This document shows, one piece after another, positions 17,196 through 25,253 of a DNA stretch of 64,000 nucleotides. Origin of the DNA: Moorena sp. SIOASIH (lineage in GTDB: Bacteria > Cyanobacteriota > Cyanobacteriia > Cyanobacteriales > Coleofasciculaceae); contig NZ_JAAHIH010000003.1 in NCBI RefSeq assembly GCF_010671925.1, positions 1,394,737 through 1,458,736 on the forward strand, given 5' to 3'. The position numbers and the translations under genes were made by a program. How positions within the stretch are numbered: the first letter of the stretch is position 1; the number at the start of each line of letters is the position of its first letter. The notes below the pieces were generated by a model. The model worked only from the letters and a program-made list of their open reading frames with translations. It was not told the DNA's origin and did not search any database.

Positions 17196-18779
17196 ATGAC
17201 AGATTTCCCCTGGCTAACAATAATTATTCTGTTTCCGATTGCGGCATCGCTTCTGATCCCCTTTCTGCCAGAAAAAAATGGGACTTGGGAGCGTTGGTAC
17301 GCTTTAATTATCGGGTTAATTGATTTTGCCCTAATTGTCTATGCTTTTGTGACCCAATACGACCTGAGCAACCCAGAACTGCAACTGGTCGAAAAATACA
17401 GCTGGGTGCCTCAAATGGACTTGAATTGGTCAGTGGGTGTAGATGGCTTATCCATGCCTCTAGTGTTACTGACTGGCTTTATTACTACCCTAGCGATGCT
17501 GGCAGCTTGGCCGGTAACCTTCAAGCCTAAGCTATTCTACTTCCTGATGTTGGCAATGTACGGTGGTCAGATTGCTGTATTTGCTGTTCAGGATATGCTG
17601 TTGTTTTTCTTGGTATGGGAACTGGAGTTAATTCCGGTTTACATGCTACTGTCAATCTGGGGGGGCAAAAAGCGTCTCTATGCAGCTACCAAATTTATCC
17701 TCTACACGGCAGGGGGTTCCCTGTTTATTTTGCTAGCTGCCTTAGGCATGGCATTCTATGGGGATACCGTAACCTTTGATATGCGATCGCTCGCTCTCAA
17801 AGATTACGCTCTCAATTTCCAGCTACTGCTTTACGGAGGCTTCCTGATTGCTTACGGGGTCAAGCTACCCATCTTCCCTCTACATACCTGGTTACCAGAT
17901 GCCCACGGGGAAGCCACAGCCCCGGTACACATGCTGCTGGCTGGCATTCTGCTGAAAATGGGGGGATATGCCCTAATCCGCATGAATGCTGGGATGCTAC
18001 CCGATGCCCATGCCGTGTTTGCTCCGGTATTGATAATTTTAGGGATTGTCAATATTGTCTACGCTGCCCTTACCTCCTTTGCCCAGCGTAATCTCAAGCG
18101 TAAGATTGCTTACTCATCCATTTCCCATATGGGATTTGTCTTAATTGGTATTGCTTCCTTTACCGACTTAGGCATGAGTGGGGCAGTGATGCAAATGATT
18201 TCCCACGGTTTAATTGGTGCCAGCCTATTCTTCTTAGTAGGAGCTACCTATGACCGTACCCATACCTTGATGCTCGATGAGATGGGGGGTGTTGGTAAAA
18301 GAATGGGCAAAATGTTCGCCATGTGGACAACCTGTTCCATGGCATCCTTAGCATTACCCGGAATGAGTGGGTTTGTGGCAGAAGTGATGGTGTTTGTTGG
18401 CTTTGCTACCAGTGATGCTTACGGTTCCTTGTTCAAGGTATTAGTGATCGTCCTGGCAGCTATCGGGGTTATCTTAACACCAGTTTACCTGCTCTCCATG
18501 CTGCGAGAGATTTTATATGGTCCGGAAAACAAGGAATTAGTTGCCCACGAAGCCTTGATTGATGCGGAACCTCGGGAAGTGTTTATTATTGCCTGTCTGT
18601 TAGTACCAATTATCGGGATTGGTTTGTATCCGAAAATTGTGACTCAGATCTATGACGCTACTACCGTTCAGCTAACCGCACGACTCCGCAACTCTGTACC
18701 AACCTTGGTCAACGAAGCACCAGTAGCACTAGAAAATGCTCCAATAGTTTCTGTCGCTCCATCTATTGCTCCTCGTTAG
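17196..18779 (+). CDS. ndhD: NAD(P)H-quinone oxidoreductase chain 4, NdhD1
   Basis: About 527 residues. It is a proton-pumping antiporter-like subunit of NDH-1: FFLVWELELIPVYMLLSIWGG, LPIFPLHTWLPDAHGEATAPVHMLLAGILLKMGGY and LKRKIAYSSISHMGF are diagnostic. ATG 17196 (MTDFPWLT) is preferred over TTG 17190. The 83-bp spacer after ndhF contains an inverted TTGTTAAT/ATTAACAA motif. Together with ndhF this forms the NDH-1L membrane-arm pair. The last 30 residues (EAPVALENAP...) are a variable tail. Confidence 0.95.
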   Translation: MTDFPWLTIIILFPIAASLLIPFLPEKNGTWERWYALIIGLIDFALIVYAFVTQYDLSNPELQLVEKYSWVPQMDLNWSVGVDGLSMPLVLLTGFITTLAMLAAWPVTFKPKLFYFLMLAMYGGQIAVFAVQDMLLFFLVWELELIPVYMLLSIWGGKKRLYAATKFILYTAGGSLFILLAALGMAFYGDTVTFDMRSLALKDYALNFQLLLYGGFLIAYGVKLPIFPLHTWLPDAHGEATAPVHMLLAGILLKMGGYALIRMNAGMLPDAHAVFAPVLIILGIVNIVYAALTSFAQRNLKRKIAYSSISHMGFVLIGIASFTDLGMSGAVMQMISHGLIGASLFFLVGATYDRTHTLMLDEMGGVGKRMGKMFAMWTTCSMASLALPGMSGFVAEVMVFVGFATSDAYGSLFKVLVIVLAAIGVILTPVYLLSMLREILYGPENKELVAHEALIDAEPREVFIIACLLVPIIGIGLYPKIVTQIYDATTVQLTARLRNSVPTLVNEAPVALENAPIVSVAPSIAPR

Positions 18780-19390
18780 GGATTGATATTTTACAGTTGA
18801 CTAGCTTGTAGAGTGGGCAAAAACAGTTCTATTGTTTTGAGTATTCGAGACTAGAGAACTTTTCCCTAGCTAGTAGGGTGGGCAAAAACAGTTCTATTGT
18901 TTTGAGTATTCGAGAGGTGCAACTATTAGCCTTATAGCTCTCTAAACCTTGTCAAACATTATCTACTCTTTTATAATCAAATAAGTTAGTAACTTGTTTA
19001 ACAAGGGAACACTACCGCCAAACGAAGAACTAAAAGCCTTGGCAGCTGGTCGTAAGTTAAGCGACGTAAAATAATGGACTGAGTGAAGTTACAGTGCGGT
19101 TTGAGAGTAGGCACCAGAGCCTCCATTAAGAAAATTAGCGCAATGCTTTTGGCATTGCTTTGTCGGCAACAACCATGAGTTTTAACTAATGCTATACCAT
19201 CGTCCTATCTGCTTGTGAGTAGGTTTGTACAGGTTAAATGTTGCACTAGATTAGTTTGCCCACCATACTAGCGATGCAGCGCGGTCTTGGGAAGGCAGCG
19301 CGGTCTTGGGGGTCCCCCCCATGAGCGACTGCCGTGGTTTCCCCCATGAGCGACTGCATCAAGAAGTGATTAACAAATTAGCAGCTTTTA
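18780..19390. other. Intergenic spacer with GTAGGGTGGGCA-type repeats and palindromic element
   Basis: No gene is seen. A direct repeat of about 50 bp occurs twice (18802-18852 and 18874-18913), each beginning GTAG(A/G)GTGGGCAAAAACAG. The same end motif borders the MITE-like copies at 58658-58721 and 62135-63008. At 19272-19365 lie two overlapping copies of the GATGCAG...CTGCATC palindromic element also found at 11935 and 20279. Confidence 0.6.
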
Positions 19391-19427
19391 ATGTAGGGGT
19401 AGTATGAACCAACCCCTACATTTTTTT
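19391..19427 (+). terminator. Rho-independent-type terminator
   Basis: A perfect 10-bp stem (ATGTAGGGGT / ACCCCTACAT) with an 11-nt loop is followed directly by a run of T. It lies between ndhD and the Uma2 gene, so it could end a long ndhF-ndhD transcript or an unrecognised short RNA. Confidence 0.75.
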
Positions 19428-19539
19428 ATTGCCAAAGTGTCCAAAAAGCCTTCCCTTAAAGAAGCTCTTGCCAGCGATCGCTTAACCAAAACTGACCTTA
19501 GAATAGAATAAACTCTTTTGTGCGGGAAGTAGCTAAATC

Positions 19540-20151
19540 ATGACATTCGCCACCACAGCTGTTGAAACTAATCCCATTGTGCTGAGGATGCCTCCAGCAT
19601 TGGATATGGATGATGACCAATTTTTTGAGTTTTGTCAGGTTAATCGAGATTTACGTATTGAACGCACATTAGACGGAGAAATAATTGTTATGCCCCCAAC
19701 AGGAGGTGAAACATCTGACAGAAATTCCGACATTAATTTTCAGCTACGGTTATGGAACCGCCAAACAAAGCTAGGGAAAGTTTTTGAGTCTTCTTGTGGC
19801 TTTAAGCTCCCCAATGGGGCAGATCGTTCTCCTGATGCATCTTGGCTCAAGCTGGAGCGGTGGGAATCTCTGAGTAAAGAACAAAGGAAAAAATTTATTC
19901 CTCTGTGCCCAGATTTTGTGATTGAGTTGCGTTCCCCCAGTGATAGGGTAAAAGATCTCAAGGACAAGATGGAGGAGTACATGGACAATGGTGCGAGGTT
20001 GGGGTGGTTGATTGAGCCAAATAGTCGTCGGGTGTATATTTACCGTCCTGGTGCTGATGTGGAGCAATTGGAAAATCCCGCTACGGTGAAGGGGGATGAT
20101 TCGGTGCTGCCTGGTTTTGTCATGGTTATGGAAGAAATTTGGGAAGGTTGA
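19540..20151 (+). CDS. Uma2 family (DUF820) putative endonuclease
   Basis: 203 residues. The core has the PD-(D/E)xK-like pattern of Uma2/DUF820: SPDASWLKLERW, then FVIELRSPSDRVKDLKDKMEEYMDNGARLGWLIEP, where the E of VIELRS and the K of DLKDKM match the family's conserved positions. The family is hugely expanded in cyanobacteria and its biological role is unsettled; nuclease activity is only predicted. It is one of six such genes in this window. The ATG at 19540 is the first in frame. The paralogues just downstream are on the opposite strand. Confidence 0.88.
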   Translation: MTFATTAVETNPIVLRMPPALDMDDDQFFEFCQVNRDLRIERTLDGEIIVMPPTGGETSDRNSDINFQLRLWNRQTKLGKVFESSCGFKLPNGADRSPDASWLKLERWESLSKEQRKKFIPLCPDFVIELRSPSDRVKDLKDKMEEYMDNGARLGWLIEPNSRRVYIYRPGADVEQLENPATVKGDDSVLPGFVMVMEEIWEG

Positions 20152-20523
20152 GGGGTGGCACTTTCAGCCTACTCCCTTCGCTCCTCCTTATGTCAGCAGT
20201 CAGCAGTCAGCAGTCAGCAGTCAGCAGTCAGCCTAATGCTGAAGTAACAGAGATTAAAGCAATGTTTACCTGTTGTCTTGATGCAGCGCGGTCATGGGGG
20301 AAACCACGGCAGTTGCTCATGGGGGGAACCCCCTTTGGCGGCACTGCCTCCCCAAGACCGCGCTGCATCGCTTATTCAAAAGCATCTCAAGTAGTGTGCG
20401 CGTAGGGCATAAGCTGAATGCTAATAGCTGTTCGCGTAGCGTGCGCGTAGCGCTAATCGCTGACCGCTGATAGCTGATAGCTGATGGCTGAATACTTACC
20501 TCCTTATCCAAAACTGACGTTAG
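20152..20523. repeat. AGTCAGC heptamers and a long inverted repeat
   Basis: Five copies of the 7-bp unit AGTCAGC lie at about 20193-20231. At 20279-20369 the arms GATGCAGCGCGGTC and GACCGCGCTGCATC face each other around GGGG-rich internal parts, the fullest copy of the dispersed palindromic element. CGCGTAGCG-type elements and GCTGATA heptamers follow at 20398-20490. No gene is seen. Confidence 0.8.
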
Positions 20524-21273
20524 TTAGTGTTGGACTCTGTAATTAACCTCTTCTACTGATATACTCAACGCTTCAGCTATCTGTTCCACACTCACTCCTA
20601 ATCCTAATAAATGGGAAATAGCTTTCTGTAGTGCTTGTTCAGTTTGCTGTAGTGCTTGTTCAGCTTCCTGATAAGCCATGTCCAGTTCTTGAAAGTTTAA
20701 TAGCTTTTTACCTAACTTTGGATCGAAAAACTCTAATTTTCCCTGATGCACTTGAAGTTCTAGACCTAAAACTTCACTGTAAATGGAGAAATCTTCATCT
20801 CCTAAAGGTTTGCTAGCTATAGGCTCATAGTTTCCCTCCACCAGACGTAATCCTTTCAGGGGTGGTTGGAGATAATCTTCCACAGGGTCATACTGCATAT
20901 ATTCTAATACTCCCATATCTTGGTATGTTTGGCGATTAAACCTTTGATCAGTTCCCTTAGTATTTATTGAAGTTACTTCTAAGATCCAACTCGGAAAATT
21001 TCCGCCTTCTTCCCAAACTTTGTAGTGTTTTCGTAGTTTATTTTCTACTCCGAAAATTACAAATACATCAGGCTCGATTACGGCATCATATATGCCTTCT
21101 AGGTAGTAAATCGATAAGTTACCGGAAACATAAACATCGTCTCGATTTTTGAAATAGTTTTTCAAGGCTTCTACGCCATAAATGATATAATCTCGGTTAG
21201 GGTCACTTTCTGCCATTGGTGTACCATTAGTATTGCGGTAGAAAAATTTAGGTTTTAATTGCTCATTAGTCAT
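20524..21273 (-). CDS. Uma2 family (DUF820) putative endonuclease with C-terminal coiled coil
   Basis: 249 residues. The core reads DVFVIFGVENKLRKHYKVWEEGGNFPSWILEVTS, followed by a K/R at RFNRQTYQDMGVLEYMQYDP, the usual Uma2 arrangement. Residues from about 200 form a Gln/Glu-rich coiled coil (YQEAEQALQQTEQALQKA) ending in a short helix pair, LGVSVEQIAEALSISVEEV, that resembles a small HTH. It is a close paralogue of the next gene on the same strand (21382-22200), from which it is separated by heptamer arrays. Function unknown beyond the family prediction. Confidence 0.87.
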   Translation of the reverse strand: MTNEQLKPKFFYRNTNGTPMAESDPNRDYIIYGVEALKNYFKNRDDVYVSGNLSIYYLEGIYDAVIEPDVFVIFGVENKLRKHYKVWEEGGNFPSWILEVTSINTKGTDQRFNRQTYQDMGVLEYMQYDPVEDYLQPPLKGLRLVEGNYEPIASKPLGDEDFSIYSEVLGLELQVHQGKLEFFDPKLGKKLLNFQELDMAYQEAEQALQQTEQALQKAISHLLGLGVSVEQIAEALSISVEEVNYRVQH

Positions 21274-21381
21274 TGGTCATTCAGCAAGGGAGTAGGGAGT
21301 AGGGAGTAGGGAGTAGGGAATAGGGAACAGGAAATAGGTAAGGGGGAATAACCAATTTAAATGCCCATTAGCTTAATAGGG
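21274..21381. repeat. Heptamer array GGGAGTA
   Basis: Tandem GGGAGTA copies at about 21289-21325 between the two Uma2 paralogues, directly upstream of the 20524-21273 gene on its strand. Confidence 0.85.
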
Positions 21382-22200
21382 TTATTCTTGAACGTGACGG
21401 TTAACCTCTGCCACTGATAAATTTAGTGCTTCAGCTATCTGTTCAACATTCAATCCTAATCCTAGTAACTGGGAAATAGCATTCTTTAGCGCTTCTTCCG
21501 CTTGTTGTCGGGCTTGAGCTTCGGCAGCTCGCTCTAACTCCGCTTGTTGTCGGGCTTGAGCTTCTGTGGTTTGCTCTAACTTTGCTCGTTGATAAGCTAT
21601 CTCCAGTTCTTGAAAGTTTAATAGCTTTTTACCCAGCTTCGGATCAAAAAATTCTAGTTTTCCCTGATGCACTTGCAGCTCTAGACCTAAGACTTCACTA
21701 TCAATAGAAAAATCTCCATCCCCTAAGGGCTTGCTGGGGATAGCTTGATACTTTCCCTTAACCAAACGTAATCCCTTAAGTGGCGGTTTAAGATAATCCC
21801 CAGTAGGATCATACTGAAAGTATTCTAATACTCCCATAGTTTGGTATAGTTGGCGTTTCGTGGTTTGATCACTATTCTGGCTGCTTTTTGAGGTTATTTC
21901 TAATACCCAACTGGGCAATTTTCCTCCTTCTTCCCAAGCATTGTAGCTTCTTCGCTGTTTGTTTTCCACGCCAAAAACCACAAATACATCGGGAGAGACT
22001 ACCTCATTGGGTTCTCCTTTCTGGTAGTAAATAAATAAGTTACCGGAAACATAAACATCTTCCCGATTTTTGAAATAACTTTTTAAGGCTTCTACCCCAT
22101 AAATTAGATAATCCCGAGTAGGATCACTTTCTGTCATAGGCTTACCATCACTATCGGGGTAGAAAATTTCGGTTTTGAGTTCGTCAGTTACTTTAGTCAT
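21382..22200 (-). CDS. Uma2 family (DUF820) putative endonuclease with longer coiled coil
   Basis: 272 residues, clearly duplicated from or with the 20524-21273 gene (shared PTRDYLIYGVEALKSYFKNREDVYVSGNL-type N-domain and LGLELQVHQGKLEFFDP). It differs by an expanded coiled coil of repeated 11-residue units (EAQARQQAELERAA) before the same C-terminal helices (LGLNVEQIAEALNLSVAEV). The coiled-coil length varies between paralogues, suggesting growth by unequal recombination. Predicted nuclease; no defined role. Confidence 0.88.
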   Translation of the reverse strand: MTKVTDELKTEIFYPDSDGKPMTESDPTRDYLIYGVEALKSYFKNREDVYVSGNLFIYYQKGEPNEVVSPDVFVVFGVENKQRRSYNAWEEGGKLPSWVLEITSKSSQNSDQTTKRQLYQTMGVLEYFQYDPTGDYLKPPLKGLRLVKGKYQAIPSKPLGDGDFSIDSEVLGLELQVHQGKLEFFDPKLGKKLLNFQELEIAYQRAKLEQTTEAQARQQAELERAAEAQARQQAEEALKNAISQLLGLGLNVEQIAEALNLSVAEVNRHVQE

Positions 22201-22803
22201 AAGTCAAAAGGCAAAAGGCAATAGGCAATAGGCAAAAGGCAATAGGCAAGAGGCAATAGGCAATAGGCAAAAGTCAAAAGGCAATAGGCAATAGGCAATA
22301 GGCAATAGGCAATAGGCAATAGGCAATAGGCAATAGGCAAGCTAGCTATCGATGACTTTATAACCCAGATACAAACGCTATATATTAGTGAGCATTTTCT
22401 TTATGGGTAAGAAGGGTAATGGTGAAAACACTTTCCCCATTACCCAAAGGTGTAATTGCAATCACACCGCATTACAGAATCTCTAATTACCTTAATTTGA
22501 CCATCAGTAGAAAAAACAGATCACCTGTCACTGGACATTTGAGCCACTCTATGATAGCGCTGCTAGCATTAACCATTAAAAAGTGTGTTAAGTGTTGGAA
22601 GTGTGGGAGGTGTGGGAAGTGTGGGGAGAGAAGAAGAGTGTGGGGAGAGAGGGAAGTGTGGGGAGGGTGGGAAGTATGGGGAGGGAGGGAAGTGTGGGGA
22701 GGGTGGGAAGTATGGGAGAATTCCTACTCCCTACTCCCTACTCCCTACTCCCTACTCCCTACTCCCTACCCAAGTGATAAGTACTCTAGAATAGATACAC
22801 ACT
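22201..22803. repeat. Large heptamer field: AGGCAAT, GTGTGGG/GGGAAGT and TACTCCC arrays
   Basis: About 17-19 heptamer units of the AGGCAAT/AGGCAAA type run from 22205 to 22338. Degenerate GGGAAGTGTGGGGAGG repeats lie at 22583-22710 and TACTCCC repeats at 22722-22770. Long reading frames through this stretch are rejected as low-complexity artefacts. Position 22340-22580 is plain A+T-rich spacer with no gene seen. Confidence 0.88.
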
Positions 22804-23982
22804 ATGTTGAATCGTCGAAGGTTACTGAAGTTAAGTGTTCTTTCAGCTGCTAGTGCCTTGGGTATGTCAGCAGTCTGCTCAAGGGTGAGAACTGAGGTTA
22901 GTAGTAGTGAAATGCCGGACTATAGCAGCACTGGAGTGACGTTATTGCAAGAGACAACACCCCTTGAAGATGGCTTTTTCTTTCCAGCGGAATGGGAACC
23001 CCATGAATTCACGATCATGGTGTTTCCTCCAGCTCAGAATTGGAAAGGCTATGGTCTGAAGAAGGCAAGGCGGGAATGGGCAGCAGTGGCGAATGCTGTC
23101 AATGAGTTTGAAGCGGTTTCGATGGTTGTTCATCCTCAAGACAAGGGTGTGGCTAAGGGCTTGTTGAGTTCAGATATTGAACTGATTGAGTTTCCCGTAA
23201 ACGATGGCTGGGCAAGGGATTCCGGTCCAATGTTTTTGGTGAACGGCAAGGGTTCACGTCGGGTAGCTGGGTTTACGTTCAACGGTTGGGGTGGTAAGTT
23301 TCCCCCCTATCAGGACGATGCTTTACTAAAGGCGCGATTGTCTCACTATCTTGATACTACCATGTACTCATCCTCTCTAGTCTTGGAGGGCGGTGGTGTC
23401 ACATTAGATGGTGAAGGTACTATTATCACCACTGAGGAATGTTTACTTAACCCCAATCGCAACCCGAGGATGAGTAAGTCTCAAGTTGAGAGATTGTTGA
23501 AGCACTATCTCGGAGCTGAAACCGTGGTTTGGCTAGGTCGTGGTATCGTACCTGATCCCGTCACAGATGGACATGTGGATGGGATTTGCGCATTTGCAGC
23601 ACCTGGATTGGTCTTACTCCATAGCACTGATGATGCTAATGATCCAAATTACAAGATTTGTGGGGATGCTAAGCATCGATTACAACAAAGTACTGATGCT
23701 CGCGGACGTAAGTTTGAGATTGTTGAGATTCCTCTTGGCTTAGATATTGCTCACATGAATTTTTATATTGCTAATAATGGTGTGATCGTTCCAGTTGCTG
23801 GTGACTCCAGCCAAGATGATGCTCCCCTTGCTATTCTGCGTGAGGTTTTCCCTGGGCGGAAGGTTGTTGGTGTAAATAGTCTGATCCTGGCTGAAGGTGG
23901 AGGAGGAGTTCATTGTATTACCCAACAGGTACCTGTTGCTAATGGGGTAAGCACTCAGCACTCAGCAGTCAGCAATCAGTAA
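22804..23982 (+). CDS. Agmatine deiminase / peptidyl-arginine deiminase-like protein with Tat signal
   Basis: 392 residues. It starts MLNRRRLLKLSVLSAASALG, a twin-arginine export signal, so the enzyme probably acts in the periplasm. Guanidine-modifying superfamily motifs are intact: VNDGWARDSGPMF (132-144), ECLLNPNRNP, DGHVDGICAF and the nucleophile in GGGGVHCITQQ (Cys371). It should hydrolyse agmatine (to N-carbamoylputrescine) or a similar guanidine, releasing ammonia. Cytosolic AguA lacks a signal, so the exported form is notable. The final residues (STQHSAVSNQ) and stop come from a CACTCAG/CAGTCAG heptamer stretch. Confidence 0.88.
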   Translation: MLNRRRLLKLSVLSAASALGMSAVCSRVRTEVSSSEMPDYSSTGVTLLQETTPLEDGFFFPAEWEPHEFTIMVFPPAQNWKGYGLKKARREWAAVANAVNEFEAVSMVVHPQDKGVAKGLLSSDIELIEFPVNDGWARDSGPMFLVNGKGSRRVAGFTFNGWGGKFPPYQDDALLKARLSHYLDTTMYSSSLVLEGGGVTLDGEGTIITTEECLLNPNRNPRMSKSQVERLLKHYLGAETVVWLGRGIVPDPVTDGHVDGICAFAAPGLVLLHSTDDANDPNYKICGDAKHRLQQSTDARGRKFEIVEIPLGLDIAHMNFYIANNGVIVPVAGDSSQDDAPLAILREVFPGRKVVGVNSLILAEGGGGVHCITQQVPVANGVSTQHSAVSNQ

Positions 23983-24296
23983 ATTTGGCGGCAGGAAACA
24001 GGCAAGATGCCTGTTCCACCAAGATGCCCGTTTTACACAAATAAATATTTAAGAAAAATTTAACAAATAGTCTGTGATTTGATAACAGTTTTATATTACT
24101 AATTCCTAGATAATTTTATTGATAATCTGCTCAAACTACAGGTTATTAACCTCAACGTATTGAGTTTTATAAACTTGACAAACAAGGGGGTTTCACCCAT
24201 GATTGACCTTTGGTCACGCTACGCGATCGCATCAATTTATCTTGTGGTAGAATAAGCTTGCTCAAAACACCTATATCAAAAACAGAGAGCAAAACT
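23983..24296. other. Spacer with partial copy of the 17-bp repeat
   Basis: GGCAGGAAAC plus two degenerate GATGCC(T/C)GTT units at 23990-24032 match the array at 5075-5227. The rest is A+T-rich; a HIP1 site (GCGATCGC) lies at about 24221. No gene is seen. Confidence 0.6.
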
Positions 24297-24790
24297 ATGA
24301 CAAGTGGAAAAAGTCTTCAGGTGACCCCATATGGTCAAAATAGATATAACATTACTCAACCAGTTGATTTTGAGGTAGGCGTGAATTATAGCGGTGCCTT
24401 AATGGCAATTGCTGGAGCGGATGGGGAATTGGCAGAAGCAGAATTACAGTGGTATATTGATGAACAGGAAATGTTGCTAGTCGAATCTGAATAAAAAAAG
24501 AATACATTGAAGCGCTCCGCCAATTCGATTGGAAAAATGCTAACGTTGAGGAGCTATTGACTGGGCTTAAGTATGACTTTCCCCTGAATTTTCGCCGATC
24601 CATGTTGTACCAAGCGATCAAAATGTGTCGAGGGGATGGTAATTACCATGAAAAAGAAAAAGCAACTGTGGCTAAAGCGGCGGAAATTTTAGGAATTGAA
24701 CGCAGCATCGTTGTTAGCCTTGAGTCCCTGGCAGAACTGGAAGATTCAGCTGAGCGATTGCGCCTTGCCTTATTTGAAACGGACGTTTAA
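24297..24790 (+). pseudogene. TerB-like helical protein, frameshifted
   Basis: The first part from ATG 24297 (VNYSGALMAIAGADGELAEAELQWYIDEQEMLLVESE) ends at TAA 24492. In another frame the sequence continues directly IKKEYIEALRQFDW to FETDV at 24790, including the repeated CRGDGNYHEKEKATVAKAAEILGI motif. The two halves together form a TerB/DUF533-like all-helical domain of about 160 residues with the ADGEL...E acidic pattern. The break falls at an A-run (TAAAAAAAG), typical of an indel. A sequencing error is possible; programmed shifting is unlikely because the stop precedes the A-run. Confidence 0.65.
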
Positions 24791-24811
24791 TTCGGGTGCA
24801 TCTCATTAAAG

Positions 24812-25013
24812 CTGTTTGACCCGATGGTGCGTTACGGGACGGACTTTCCCAACACTGGCTACCCAAAACAGTAGGGTGAGCCCGTCCCTAACGCACCCTA
24901 CTGTTTTACTGACTGTTTGACCCGATGGTGCGTTACGGGACGGACTTTCCCAACACTGGCTACCCAAAACAGTAGGGTGAGCCCGTCCCTAACGCACCCT
25001 ACTGTTTTACTGA
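24812..25013. repeat. Two tandem copies of a 101-bp unit with inverted arms
   Basis: Copies start at 24812 and 24913 (CTGTTTGACCCGATGGTGCG) and are essentially identical. Each contains the facing arms GGTGCGTTACGGGAC and GTCCCTAACGCACC, able to form a long hairpin. The CCCGATGGTGCGTTACGGGG-type arm is also seen inverted near 54295. Confidence 0.93.
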
Positions 25014-25049
25014 CAGCTGACCAGATTGCTGCCAAAAACATCTAACAGA

Positions 25050-25220
25050 ATGAGTAGCCACAGGGACGAAGAAACGATCATTGAAAATTTTGACTGGAAT
25101 CAGCTTGCCCTGGAACAATTAAAGCTGCTTCAGTCTAAAATAAGCAAAGCGATAAATCTTAAGATACCCGAGTTAAAGTTGACCCAATCTACTGCCAATC
25201 TGAGCAAAGTTCATCGGTAA
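25050..25220 (+). CDS. Possible small protein, unknown
   Basis: An open frame of 56 codons from ATG 25050 (MSSHRDEETIIENFDW...) that looks helical and charged, without low-complexity bias. No family is recognised and no clear ribosome-binding site precedes it. It lies between the 101-bp repeats and the convergent CDPS gene. It may be real or chance. Confidence 0.3.
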   Translation: MSSHRDEETIIENFDWNQLALEQLKLLQSKISKAINLKIPELKLTQSTANLSKVHR

Positions 25221-25253
25221 AAGGAAAGTTTATCCAAAATATCTGCGCTCCTT

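Noticed and set aside
22205..22338. AGGCAAT array as CRISPR or origin iterons
   Set aside because: 7-bp units without spacers; the same kind of array occurs at many places.
22419..22853. 144-codon frame upstream of the deiminase
   Set aside because: Composed of GGGAAGTGTGGGG and CTACTCC repeats and overlaps the well-supported Tat signal of the next gene.
24480..24510. Programmed frameshift in the TerB-like gene
   Set aside because: The zero-frame stop lies before the A-run, so ribosomes would not reach a slippery site.
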